A stretch of DNA of 64,000 bases from Luidia sarsii (lineage: Eukaryota; Echinodermata; Asteroidea; Paxillosida; Luidiidae), in the NCBI GenBank assembly GCA_949987565.1, contig OX465113.1:2634372-2698371 (forward strand), given 5' to 3'. The translations under genes and the position numbers were made by a program. Below are positions 55,375 through 64,000 of the stretch, piece after piece (the stretch's first letter is position 1; each line of letters starts with the position of its first letter). The notes beneath the pieces were generated by a model that saw only the letters and a list, made by a program, of their open reading frames with translations, made no database searches and had not been told where the DNA came from.

Positions 55375-56700
55375 TCAACTGGTGTACACAAAGTTTCCAG
55401 GTTCGATCCCTTGATCATGACAGAGATGTAAAGTATGTTTTCTTCTTCAAATTACCAAGTACAAACCCAACCTATAAATATCTAAAATTGAAGAAAAAAA
55501 ACTGTTGCAAACGGCATGACCCAGAGTTTGTAACCTTAATGGTTCCAGGTTCCAGTTTCGATCCCCAGGAGATGTAAGAGTAATGTTTCTTAAGGTGATA
55601 TACAAAAATGTTGCAAACTGCTTACTGACTAAAATTACCAAAAAGTAAATCTAAAATTTAGTGGGCCTTCTTCAAATTACTAAGTACAAACTCAACCTAT
55701 AAGTATCTTAAATCAAACAAAATCAACTGGTGTACGTAACGGCATGTCCCAGGGTCTGTAACCTCAAGGTTCCAGGTTCGATCCCCAGGAGATGTGACAG
55801 TAATTTTTCTTCTTTAAATTACTAAGTAAAAACCCAACGAATAAGTATCTAAAATTTGAAGAAAAAATCAACTGGTGTACGTGGCCTAACGGCATGTCCC
55901 AGGGTCTGTAACCTCAAGGTTCCAGGTTCGATCCCCAGGAGATGTGACAGTAATTTTTCTTCTTTAAATTACTAAGTAAAAACCCAAGCTATAAGTATCT
56001 AAAATTTGAAGAAAAAATCAACTGGTGTACGTGGCCTAACGGCATGTCCAAGGGTCTGCAACCTGAAGGTTCCAGGTTCGATCCCTGGAGATGTGACAGT
56101 AATTTTTCTTCTTTAAATTACTAAGTAAAAACCCAAGCTATAAGTATCTAAAATTTGAAGAAAAAATCAACTGGTGTACGTGGCCTAACGGCATGTCCCA
56201 GGGTCTGTAACCTGAAGGTTCCAGGTTCGATCCCCAGGAGATGTGACAGTAATTTTTCTTCTTTAATTTATAAGTAAAAACCCAAGCTATAAGTATCTAA
56301 AATTTGAAGAAAAAAATCAACTGGTGTACGTGGCCTAACGGCATGTCCCAGGGTCTGTAACCTAAAGGTGCCAGGTTCGATCCCTGGAGATGTGACAGTA
56401 ATTTTTCTTCTTTAAATTACTTAGTAAAAACCCAAGCTATAAGTATCTAAAATTTGAAGAAAAAAATCAACTGGTGTACGTGGCCTAACGGCACGTCCCA
56501 GGGTATGTAACCTGAAGGTTCCAGGTTCGATCCCTGGAGATGTGACAGTAATTTTTCTTCTTTAAAATACTAAGTAAAAACCCAAGCTATAAGTATCTAA
56601 AATTTGAAGAAAAAAAAACAACTGGTGTACGTGGCCTGACGGCACGTCCCAGGGTCTGTAACCTGAAGGTTCCAGGTTCGATCCCCAGGAGGTGTAACTG
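55375..56700 (+). repeat. tandem array of 150-bp units with tRNA-like A and B boxes
   Basis: About nine units; the last six start at 55871, 56021, 56170, 56320, 56470 and 56621, so the period is 150. Each unit has TGGCCTAACGG (A box) and, 43 bases on, GGTTCGATCCC (B box), the A-to-B spacing of a class I tRNA. The T arm CCAGG-TTCGATC-CCTGG is intact in several units. The acceptor stem is lost, so these are tRNA-derived units, not tRNAs. The linker ends TATCTAAAATTTGAAGAAAA. The first two units are diverged and one carries an insertion (55596-55668). Confidence 0.85.
55596..55668 (-). repeat. dispersed repeat fragment inserted in the tRNA-like array
   Basis: Minus-strand copy of the 3' part of the hairpin-GAAACGTC family: ATATACAAAAATGTTGCAAA, CTGCTTACTGACTAAAATTA, AAATTTAGTGGGCC. 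It interrupts an array unit between TAATGTTTCTTAA and TTCTTCAAATTACTAAG. Confidence 0.75.
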
Positions 56701-56769
56701 GTTCTTGTTTTTTAATTGAATTGGGTAACCGAGGGTTTAAATATATAGGAACTTTAGGGGTGGGTGGGC

Positions 56770-56850
56770 GTGACTCATGAGCCTAATGGTTCAGCATCTT
56801 GACTGGGAACCCCAAAGTCGAGGGTTCGATCCCGGGTGGATGCCGGTAAT
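56770..56850 (+). repeat. second tRNA-like unit beside the array
   Basis: GACTCATGAGCCTAATGGTT, CAGCATCTTGACTGGGAA and GAGGGTTCGATCCCGGGTGG: a tRNA-like arm set unlike the 150-bp units, between the array and the satellite. Confidence 0.5.
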
Positions 56851-56870
56851 TTTTTTCATTTAAAAAGGCA

Positions 56871-58410
56871 GTAATTCGCAGTAATTCGCAGTAATTCGCA
56901 GTAATTCGCAGTAATTCGCAGTAATTCGCAGTAATTCGCAGTAATTCGCAGTAATTCGCAGTAATTCGCAGTAATTCGCAGTAATTCGCAGTAATTCGCA
57001 GTAATTCGCAGTAATTCGCAGTAATTCGCAGTAATTCGCAGTAATTCGCAGTAATTCGCAGTAATTCGCAGTAATTCGCAGTAATTCGCAGTAATTCGCA
57101 GTAATTCGCAGTAATTCGCAGTAATTCGCAGTAATTCGCAGTAATTCGCAGTAATTCGCAGTAATTCGCAGTAATTCGCAGTAATTCGCAGTAATTCGCA
57201 GTAATTCGCAGTAATTCGCAGTAATTCGCAGTAATTCGCAGTAATTCGCAGTAATTCGCAGTAATTCGCAGTAATTCGCAGTAATTCGCAGTAATTCGCA
57301 GTAATTCGCAGTAATTCGCAGTAATTCGCAGTAATTCGCAGTAATTCGCAGTAATTCGCAGTAATTCGCAGTAATTCGCAGTAATTCGCAGTAATTCGCA
57401 GTAATTCGCAGTAATTCGCAGTAATTCGCAGTAATTCGCAGTAATTCGCAGTAATTCGCAGTAATTCGCAGTAATTCGCAGTAATTCGCAGTAATTCGCA
57501 GTAATTCGCAGTAATTCGCAGTAATTCGCAGTAATTCGCAGTAATTCGCAGTAATTCGCAGTAATTCGCAGTAATTCGCAGTAATTCGCAGTAATTCGCA
57601 GTAATTCGCAGTAATTCGCAGTAATTCGCAGTAATTCGCAGTAATTCGCAGTAATTCGCAGTAATTCGCAGTAATTCGCAGTAATTCGCAGTAATTCGCA
57701 GTAATTCGCAGTAATTCGCAGTAATTCGCAGTAATTCGCAGTAATTCGCAGTAATTCGCAGTAATTCGCAGTAATTCGCAGTAATTCGCAGTAATTCGCA
57801 GTAATTCGCAGTAATTCGCAGTAATTCGCAGTAATTCGCAGTAATTCGCAGTAATTCGCAGTAATTCGCAGTAATTCGCAGTAATTCGCAGTAATTCGCA
57901 GTAATTCGCAGTAATTCGCAGTAATTCGCAGTAATTCGCAGTAATTCGCAGTAATTCGCAGTAATTCGCAGTAATTCGCAGTAATTCGCAGTAATTCGCA
58001 GTAATTCGCAGTAATTCGCAGTAATTCGCAGTAATTCGCAGTAATTCGCAGTAATTCGCAGTAATTCGCAGTAATTCGCAGTAATTCGCAGTAATTCGCA
58101 GTAATTCGCAGTAATTCGCAGTAATTCGCAGTAATTCGCAGTAATTCGCAGTAATTCGCAGTAATTCGCAGTAATTCGCAGTAATTCGCAGTAATTCGCA
58201 GTAATTCGCAGTAATTCGCAGTAATTCGCAGTAATTCGCAGTAATTCGCAGTAATTCGCAGTAATTCGCAGTAATTCGCAGTAATTCGCAGTAATTCGCA
58301 GTAATTCGCAGTAATTCGCAGTAATTCGCAGTAATTCGCAGTAATTCGCAGTAATTCGCAGTAATTCGCAGTAATTCGCAGTAATTCGCAGTAATTCGCA
58401 GTAATTCGCA
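56871..58410. repeat. 10-bp satellite GTAATTCGCA, 154 perfect copies
   Basis: 1540 bases without a single mismatch as written. Minus-strand frames are open throughout and would read a decapeptide repeat (ANYCELLRIT); this is a by-product of a stop-free 10-mer, not a gene. Confidence 0.98.
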
Positions 58411-58435
58411 GGCAGCCATAATTTCGGGGGTATTT

Positions 58436-58580
58436 TCAACAAAAATAGGGTTTTCTTTTTAACACTAAAATAGGGTTTTCTTTTTAACACTAAAATAGGG
58501 TTTTCTTTATTAACTTTAAATGTTGTGTAGACACTAAAATAGGGTTTTCTTTTTTAAATTTAAATGTTGTCTAGACCCTA
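58436..58580. repeat. short tandem repeat next to the satellite
   Basis: Four copies of AAAATAGGGTTTTCTTT with spacers of 27 and then about 50 bases (ACACT, TTAAATGTTGTGTAGACACT). Confidence 0.75.
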
Positions 58581-59714
58581 AAAGCAATCCACCCAAGGCC
58601 AAGAACTGTATTTAAATTCCTCAGACACGTTTTGGTGCAATTATAAACAAACATGAGCAATGTGTTTTCTTAGGTGTTAGGGCAACGAGAACATTGGGGG
58701 ATTTGTTTTATCTGTATTTCTGATCAACTACAAATGTTCATTGTTCGAAACAAATCTTAGTTCATTAACATTCTGGAAAGTCCAAACGACACAAGAAAAT
58801 TAACGACACAGGAAACAAGTCAAATGTGCTGTACAGTGAAACATTCTTAATTCATGTTTATCATCCAGTCCACTGACCATCTAAAAAATGTCATTCAAAT
58901 TAACAAAAAACAACAATACAGCATAGTTGAATCAGTCAAACACAAACAATTATTACTGAACCAGTGCCTTTTCTGTCTTCATATTCTGTACTTACAATCA
59001 ACCTTGACACATTGTTCAAGAACTCGAGCTGTTCAAAGTCACACCTCAAACATTTCGAAGTGATTAAGCTTATTCTTCTTTTCAGTCAAAGGAAACTGAT
59101 TAACAAACATCGCATTCACAATATTCATACGGCTCTTCATCGAAAAAAGAGTGTGCAGAAGCAGTGAAAAAAAAGGACTTTTACAAATCAACATTAATAT
59201 TTCAACACTGAACAATACTTTTCTGAAAAGGATACTCCTTTCCAAACATTGTGTACAAAACATGATTTGAAATTAGGGAACGATGGCTTCTTAATTCCAA
59301 AGAGGAACTCATTTTTTTAATTGTGATAAGAAATCGCACGGAAACACGTTCAAACTCAAACTCAATCACACATTAAAACTAATTCTTCTTTTCCCTTTCA
59401 TCTAACATTTTCAACCAAAGCCTTAACTGCACTGAATAGACAAGGACAAAATAGTGGCAAGTTTTGTCTACAAACCCAACCGTGAGGTTTCGTGTATTTT
59501 CCCATGAATTTTCAAACGGCTGACTTCATGTACTGACCAAAGATATGCCGATTTCATTCGTGGACAGGCTCTGACGATTTGATCAAAACAGGACCTTCAT
59601 TAAAAAAGCACCACACATTGGAAATAATATATGAAATAACGATGACAACATATCCACATTTTTAGGGCAAGATCGGAAATCAATTATTGTTATGGCAATA
59701 TAGGCGGACATAGG
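58581..59714. other. AT-rich spacer, no gene seen
   Basis: No splice-framed coding segment, RNA gene or repeat of note. Confidence 0.5.
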
Positions 59715-59734
59715 TCAGTTCTTTTGTACGACAA

Positions 59735-60790
59735 AGGAAAGGCTGTACATGGTGAGATAAAAGAGGATGTCCATGGTGTCCGTGGCGAAGCAATGTTCTC
59801 CGCGGTGCCTGGGACAAGCTATCGAGGGTGAGTGGTGAGACAGGGGAGGCGTCTGTGATGCAAGGCCAGCACCAGGGCCTCCCTGTCTGAAGAGACGCAG
59901 CGGCTGTCCCATGGTCATGGCCTGGGACACTGGCTGTCCACGTTGACCCAGACGCTGTCCATGCTGCGACACAGAGGCTGTCCATGGTGTGACACAGAGG
60001 CTGTCCGCGGTGAGATACAGAGGCTGTCCATGATGAGAGACACAGACTGTCCCGTGGTGAGAGACACAGTGGCTGTCCATGGTGAGACAGCTAGTCCACG
60101 GTGAGATACAGAGCTTGTCCATGGTGAGAGATAGAGGCTGTCCATGGTGAGAGACACAGTGGCTGTCCATGGTGAGACAGCTAGTCCACGGTGAGATACA
60201 GAGCTTATCCATGGTGAGAGATAGAGGCTGTCCATGGTGAGAGACACAGTGGCTGTCCATGGTGAGACAGAGCTTGTCCACGGTGACATACAGAGCTTGT
60301 CCATGGTGAGAGACAGAGGCTGTCCATGGTGAGACAGCTTGTCCATGGTGAGAGACAGCGTGTCATGGTGAGACAGCTTGTCCACGGTGAGATACAGAAG
60401 GTTTCCATGGTGAGAGATAGAAGCTGTCCATGGTGACACAGAGCTTGTCCACGGTGAGATACAGCGGTTGTCCATGGTGAGAGATACAGAGGCTGTCCAT
60501 GGTGAGAGACAGAGGCTGTCTCTGCTGAGAGACATAGGCTGTCCACGGATGAGCAACGCAGAGGCTGTCCATGCTGAGAGACATAGGCTGTCCATGGTGA
60601 GACAGCGGCTGTCCACGGTGAGACACAGCGGCTGTCCATGGTGAGAGACGCAGAGGCTGTCCATGGTGAGAGACGCAGAGGCTGTCCATGGTGAGAGACA
60701 TGCTGTCTATGGTGGGAGACATATGCTGTCTATGGTGGGAGACATAGGCTGTCCATGGTGGGAGACACAGCTAGCTGTCCATGGTGAGTC
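59735..60790. repeat. 24-bp-type minisatellite
   Basis: Over 40 copies of a unit like GAGGCTGTCCATGGTGAGA plus GACACA, with length variants of 20 to 26 bases. Each unit has the palindrome CCATGG. Minus-strand frames reading MDSLCVSHHGQP are all open because of the unit's composition. Confidence 0.9.
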
Positions 60791-61153
60791 ACACTGAGTC
60801 TGTCTGCATGCGTTCAGAGCACACATAAATGCTGCCGAGATGCATGAAGTATTCACAGAGACTTCAAGTAAAAAAGGGAACAAAACATATCAATTTCAAA
60901 ATAAGATATTAATTTCATCGGTATTACTATTTCTTATTCAAACTTTGGAAAATTTGACGATTTTTAGTTTTATCTGATAGAAAGCAATTAAACATTCACA
61001 AAAACCTTCCATGCGCATGTTTGACTTGATTTCAGTAAAAACAGTTTTGTAAAGAGTTCGTAATCTGACAAAATTCTTAATAATTGGGGTCTTTAATTAG
61101 TTGGTGCAAGGATAAAGACGATCCAGCAGCTAACAACATCCTGGTAAGGTTAG

Positions 61154-61269
61154 TCAAAACAGGGCCACCACGTGAAGGTCCCAGGATACCAGCCCCGCAG
61201 GCTTTGCGTGATCGTAGGGTCCATTGCTTGACAAGGTTGCGCCTGACCGTGTTTCTACTCTGTCACATC
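61154..61269 (-). CDS. candidate terminal coding exon, unassigned
   Basis: On the minus strand a strong acceptor (TTTATTTCACAG) precedes an exon that, in phase 1 only, is open for 37 codons (CDRVETRSGATLSSNGPYDH and on) to a TGA at 61156-61154. The other two frames stop at once. An ATTAAA lies about 60 bases further on. No upstream partner exon could be fixed; a minus-strand open stretch of about 49 codons at 61590-61737 is possible but its opposite strand is open too. No family is recognised. Confidence 0.25.
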
Positions 61270-61834
61270 CTGTGAAATAAAATAAAACAAAAATATAATG
61301 CAGTCAACCGATTCCTTTGCAGTAAGGCTTACTCATGTGAAATAAATTTTCCCGAAATAAATTCCAAACAAATATTTATTTCGGGAAAAACTTTCAAAGA
61401 AAACTGTCTTGGACTGGACCGTGACTTCAATCGGACACCTCTGAATTAAGGTACCAGTGCTCTTCCCAGCCTTTACATGGCGACCTTTCCAAAAAGTCAA
61501 CTACTTTACTTCATTCTTTACCCCTGGAATGGATGCTGCTCTAGCAAAGAGCTGTTTGGAAGGAAATCAATCACCGATGGTTCATAACTTTAAGACGAGG
61601 ACATCATCGGTACGCGTGTTGTCAGCTTCGTATGGATTTCTTGTAAGGTCAGATTCCGCCCATGCTATACGGGAAGGGGGCGTCGTGTTCGACCAACTAT
61701 CGCCATTGTCTTCCACACAGCACACAATGCGTTAGCAGAAAAAGAAGCAGCCCAGGTTAGCAGAGAAATTCGTCGGTATTTGCTAAAGACTAAAGATACT
61801 TAGGGCGAGACGCTGTTCTAATCAATATGTGAAG

Positions 61835-61988
61835 GGATATACAAAAATGTTGCAAACTGCTTACTGACTAAAATTACCAAAATGCAAATCTTACAATTTA
61901 GTGGGCCTGACGTTTCGATCCTAGCAGGACCTGGTGTTTCAATCCTAGGTCCTGCTAGGATCGAAACGTCAGGCCCACTAAATTTTAA
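61835..61988. repeat. inverted pair of dispersed hairpin-GAAACGTC repeats
   Basis: A minus copy (TGTTGCAAACTGCTTACTGA, AGTGGGCCTGACGTTTCGAT, CCTAGCAGGACC) runs head-on into a plus copy (GGTCCTGCTAGGATCGAAAC, GTCAGGCCCACTAAATTTTA) across 15 bases. Confidence 0.8.
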
Positions 61989-62674
61989 TAATTATGTGAA
62001 GGGATTAACGTCCCAAGACGTGATAATTTCAGCGCAAGTGTACAACATATTAATAGGGGGAATACTTGTCTCCTAGATTCGAACACTGCACAGTGTGAAT
62101 AATCAATTTTGGTGTTATATCAAAATATAGTTGGAGAAAGAAAGCCAGTTCTTGCAAGCACACAGCAGCAAATACGAATTTGCACTCAGGGTTACAGGAA
62201 AATCTTCATAATTATTATGTAGTGATTATTTGGCTAAGATGAATCTCAGCACCTTAACGGAGGGGAGCTCTGACTGGTTTGAGCACTGGTTTTCAGAGCA
62301 TATTTTTTGCTTTTCCGTCATAAATGAGTAGCAGGAAAGGCCTTATTTTTGTTCTGATTTCATCATCTTTTTTTCCCTTACACAATGCCCATACACTTAC
62401 GGTACGGTGCACAGAATTTTGTCAGCGGCACTTCGGGCATCAGAAACATATCAGAACTTAATCAAACTGTAGGCCTTGTGAATAATTTGTTCTTGCGTTT
62501 CATTTTAGTCAATGAGTTTGTTCATTTAGTGTTAATCAGCATTTCATTTTCAGCAATGGCAACAAAATGCCGTGTTGAAACAACCTTGTTATAGCTCCAT
62601 GGTTGTAGCCTATACTGTACATGCATGTAATCTGACACAGTGACAGTGACAGACCCTCACGTGCGTTGTTGTTA

Positions 62675-62875
62675 TTATCAATACGCAGTGGCTGTTGTTA
62701 CGGCAGTCGTCTGTGTGCCTCCCTGACTTAACAGTATTTGTCAGGATGTTTAGCTCTTTGAACCAGACTATCAGCTAATAGACTGGTTCAACCAGCCTGC
62801 AATGCTGACGAAATACAATCAAGTCAGGGAACCACACGGACGACTGCCGTAACAACAGCCACTGCGTTATCAATA
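62675..62875. mobile_element. MITE-like element with 60-base inverted ends
   Basis: TATTATCAATACGCAGTGGC, TGTTGTTACGGCAGTCGTC and CTCCCTGACTT on the left match AAGTCAGGGAACCACACGGA, CGACTGCCGTAACAACAGCC, ACTGCGTTATCAATA on the right. A smaller AACCAGACTATCAGCTAATA / TAGACTGGTT pair is at the centre. Confidence 0.8.
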
Positions 62876-63098
62876 TCACCCGGATCTTATTCATCCCGAC
62901 TGACTCAAGCGTGAATTCCCAAATTCTAAAGACACGTACCTTCAACCCGTATACCGAAGACAGGCACAGAATAGACGCTGTAGGTCCAAGATAACGCCGA
63001 GCTCTCGTCCTGAAATCAGGGGGGAATTCGACCCGAAGCAGGGGAACTCAACCCGTACTTTGGACACTTCGATGTCACTCCATGACAGTCAGACAAAC

Positions 63099-63365
63099 AT
63101 GGCGGCCAAGCTGACTTGTTTTTCACGTGCGTTAGTGCAGTGGCCATTGTCTAATGGCTGGCCGTGTCCCGAATTCATCGGCTGCGGCTTCACTGGTTAC
63201 ACGCAGGCCTATGGAAGTCGCACTGGTTCCCATTGTCTTATGTGGTATTTCCAGCCGCACTCACTGAATCGGGACGCGGCCCACCCATGCCCAGCGTGTT
63301 TGCAAACGGCGGTCAAAGCATTCCACAGATGGCGCCCAGCCAATCATTGGCCGCCTCACTCATGA
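63099..63365 (+). other. ORF starting at an ATGGCGGC motif, possible promoter or first exon
   Basis: AACATGGCGGCCAAG fits the YY1-type element often found at the start codon of housekeeping genes. The frame runs 88 codons (MAAKLTCFSRALVQ ... NHWPPHS) in locally GC-richer DNA with a CCAAT motif nearby. The peptide matches no family I know and other frames are also open, so this may be a promoter region rather than protein-coding. Confidence 0.2.
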
Positions 63366-64000
63366 ATATGTATGAGTATATCAATGGCCACGTGAACTGC
63401 TCTTTCAACTCGACATTCCGTCTTGCCTTCACACCACACGGGTATCGGAGAATCGTCTTTGTGCAAATGTTCATGGAGGGAGTAGAAAGCTTTCTTCTTT
63501 CGATTTAACGGTTAATTTGAAACCGAACTCAATCATCAGAAAGGCAGAACATTACAATTTAGTAATTTAGCTTGCTATGCCATTAAAACGCGTCTACCAG
63601 AGTTGTACTTTGTATGTCGGTCTACCTGTCTGTTTGTCTGTCTACCAGTTTGTTTATCTGTCAGGCAGGTTGCTCGTTTGATTATTTATTGTTTTAAATT
63701 GACAAGTTGAAAAATTTGAGTCAAATTTATTTTCTTTGGCAATTTTTCAATTTGTTCAAAAGTCCCCATCGTGATTTCTAAAGTGAAATTGACATGTTTT
63801 CTAAAGTCCCCATTTTTGGGGTACCATAAAAAAATTGAACGAATTTAGCCAAACACGAGCAGAATGTGTTTTAAAATGTTATGGCAATAAATATCCTCTC
63901 AGTGGGATGGAATTACAGGGAACTTTAGCCAATCGTTTGGATCTGAATGTCCGAAATACTAAAAGTGACATTGTAAATGAAAACATATGAGTTATTAATG
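63366..64000. other. right edge, no gene seen
   Basis: AT-rich DNA with a short (TGTCTG)n-like tract near 63620-63665. Confidence 0.5.

Larger units (their letters stand above)
60800..62674. other. AT-rich region with one candidate exon
   Basis: Apart from the minus-strand candidate exon at 61154-61269, both strands of 61457-61735 are open and GC-richer, so coding sequence of unknown strand is possible there. The dispersed repeat at 61835-61988 follows. Confidence 0.4.

Noticed and set aside
55375..56700. A CRISPR-like repeat-spacer array
   Set aside because: The 150-bp units are similar throughout, with no unique spacers, and the DNA is plainly eukaryotic.
56856..58490. Minus-strand open frames of over 500 codons reading a decapeptide repeat
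   Set aside because: Entirely the translation of a perfect 10-bp satellite. All three minus frames read the same peptide in different register; no start context, splice structure or codon bias supports a protein.
59680..60722. Long overlapping minus-strand frames rich in MDSLCVSHHGQP
   Set aside because: Three frames are open at once over a minisatellite whose unit lacks stops on that strand.

Overview
The window is nuclear DNA of an animal, not a prokaryote. Every recognisable gene is split by GT-AG introns, coding exons are short GC-rich islands in AT-rich DNA, and the spacer DNA is full of short inverted-repeat elements, tRNA-derived repeats and minisatellites. The protein types (a class I cytokine receptor, FAM32A, an AP-1 mu subunit very close to the vertebrate one) and the repeat-rich, intron-rich style suggest an invertebrate deuterostome, most likely an echinoderm such as a sea star. 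That placement is an inference; nothing in the window fixes the species.

Five multi-exon genes alternate in orientation. (1) 1678-13774, plus: a gp130/Domeless-like class I cytokine receptor with a signal peptide, an Ig domain, a cytokine-receptor module with a CxW motif and WSKWS, two FN3 domains, a TM helix and a cytoplasmic tail without tyrosine. A second possible terminal exon lies at 18837-18926. (2) 19342-25241, minus: an unrecognised type I membrane protein with two paralogous cysteine-bearing FN3-like domains and a short basic/acidic tail. (3) 27135-28754, plus: FAM32A, a spliceosomal exon-ligation factor. (4) 32001-37315, minus: an unrecognised basic, probably nuclear protein of about 198 residues. 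(5) 39731-46393, plus: the AP-1 clathrin adaptor mu subunit, 422 residues in ten exons. Genes 2/3 and 4/5 are head-to-head pairs; 1/2 and 3/4 converge. FAM32A and AP1M1 are also neighbours, in the same orientation, on human 19p13.11, so the window keeps an old block of linkage.

From 46.4 kb to the right edge there is no convincing gene, only a few candidate exons. This part holds repeats: a nested inverted-repeat element (52.1-53.0 kb), a tandem array of 150-bp units each with tRNA-like A and B boxes (55.4-56.7 kb), a perfect 10-bp satellite of 154 copies (56.9-58.4 kb), a 24-bp-type minisatellite (59.7-60.8 kb) and several MITE-like hairpins. Introns of the genes carry further minisatellites (22 bp in the receptor, 5/10 bp in gene 2, 21 bp in gene 4) and at least eight families of short inverted-repeat or dispersed elements.

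The biological theme is an invertebrate cytokine receptor in a conserved neighbourhood. The receptor keeps the exon-phase pattern of vertebrate class I receptors but appears unable to dock STAT proteins through its own tail. Exon joins were read by eye from splice consensus and reading-frame continuity; there is no transcript evidence here.
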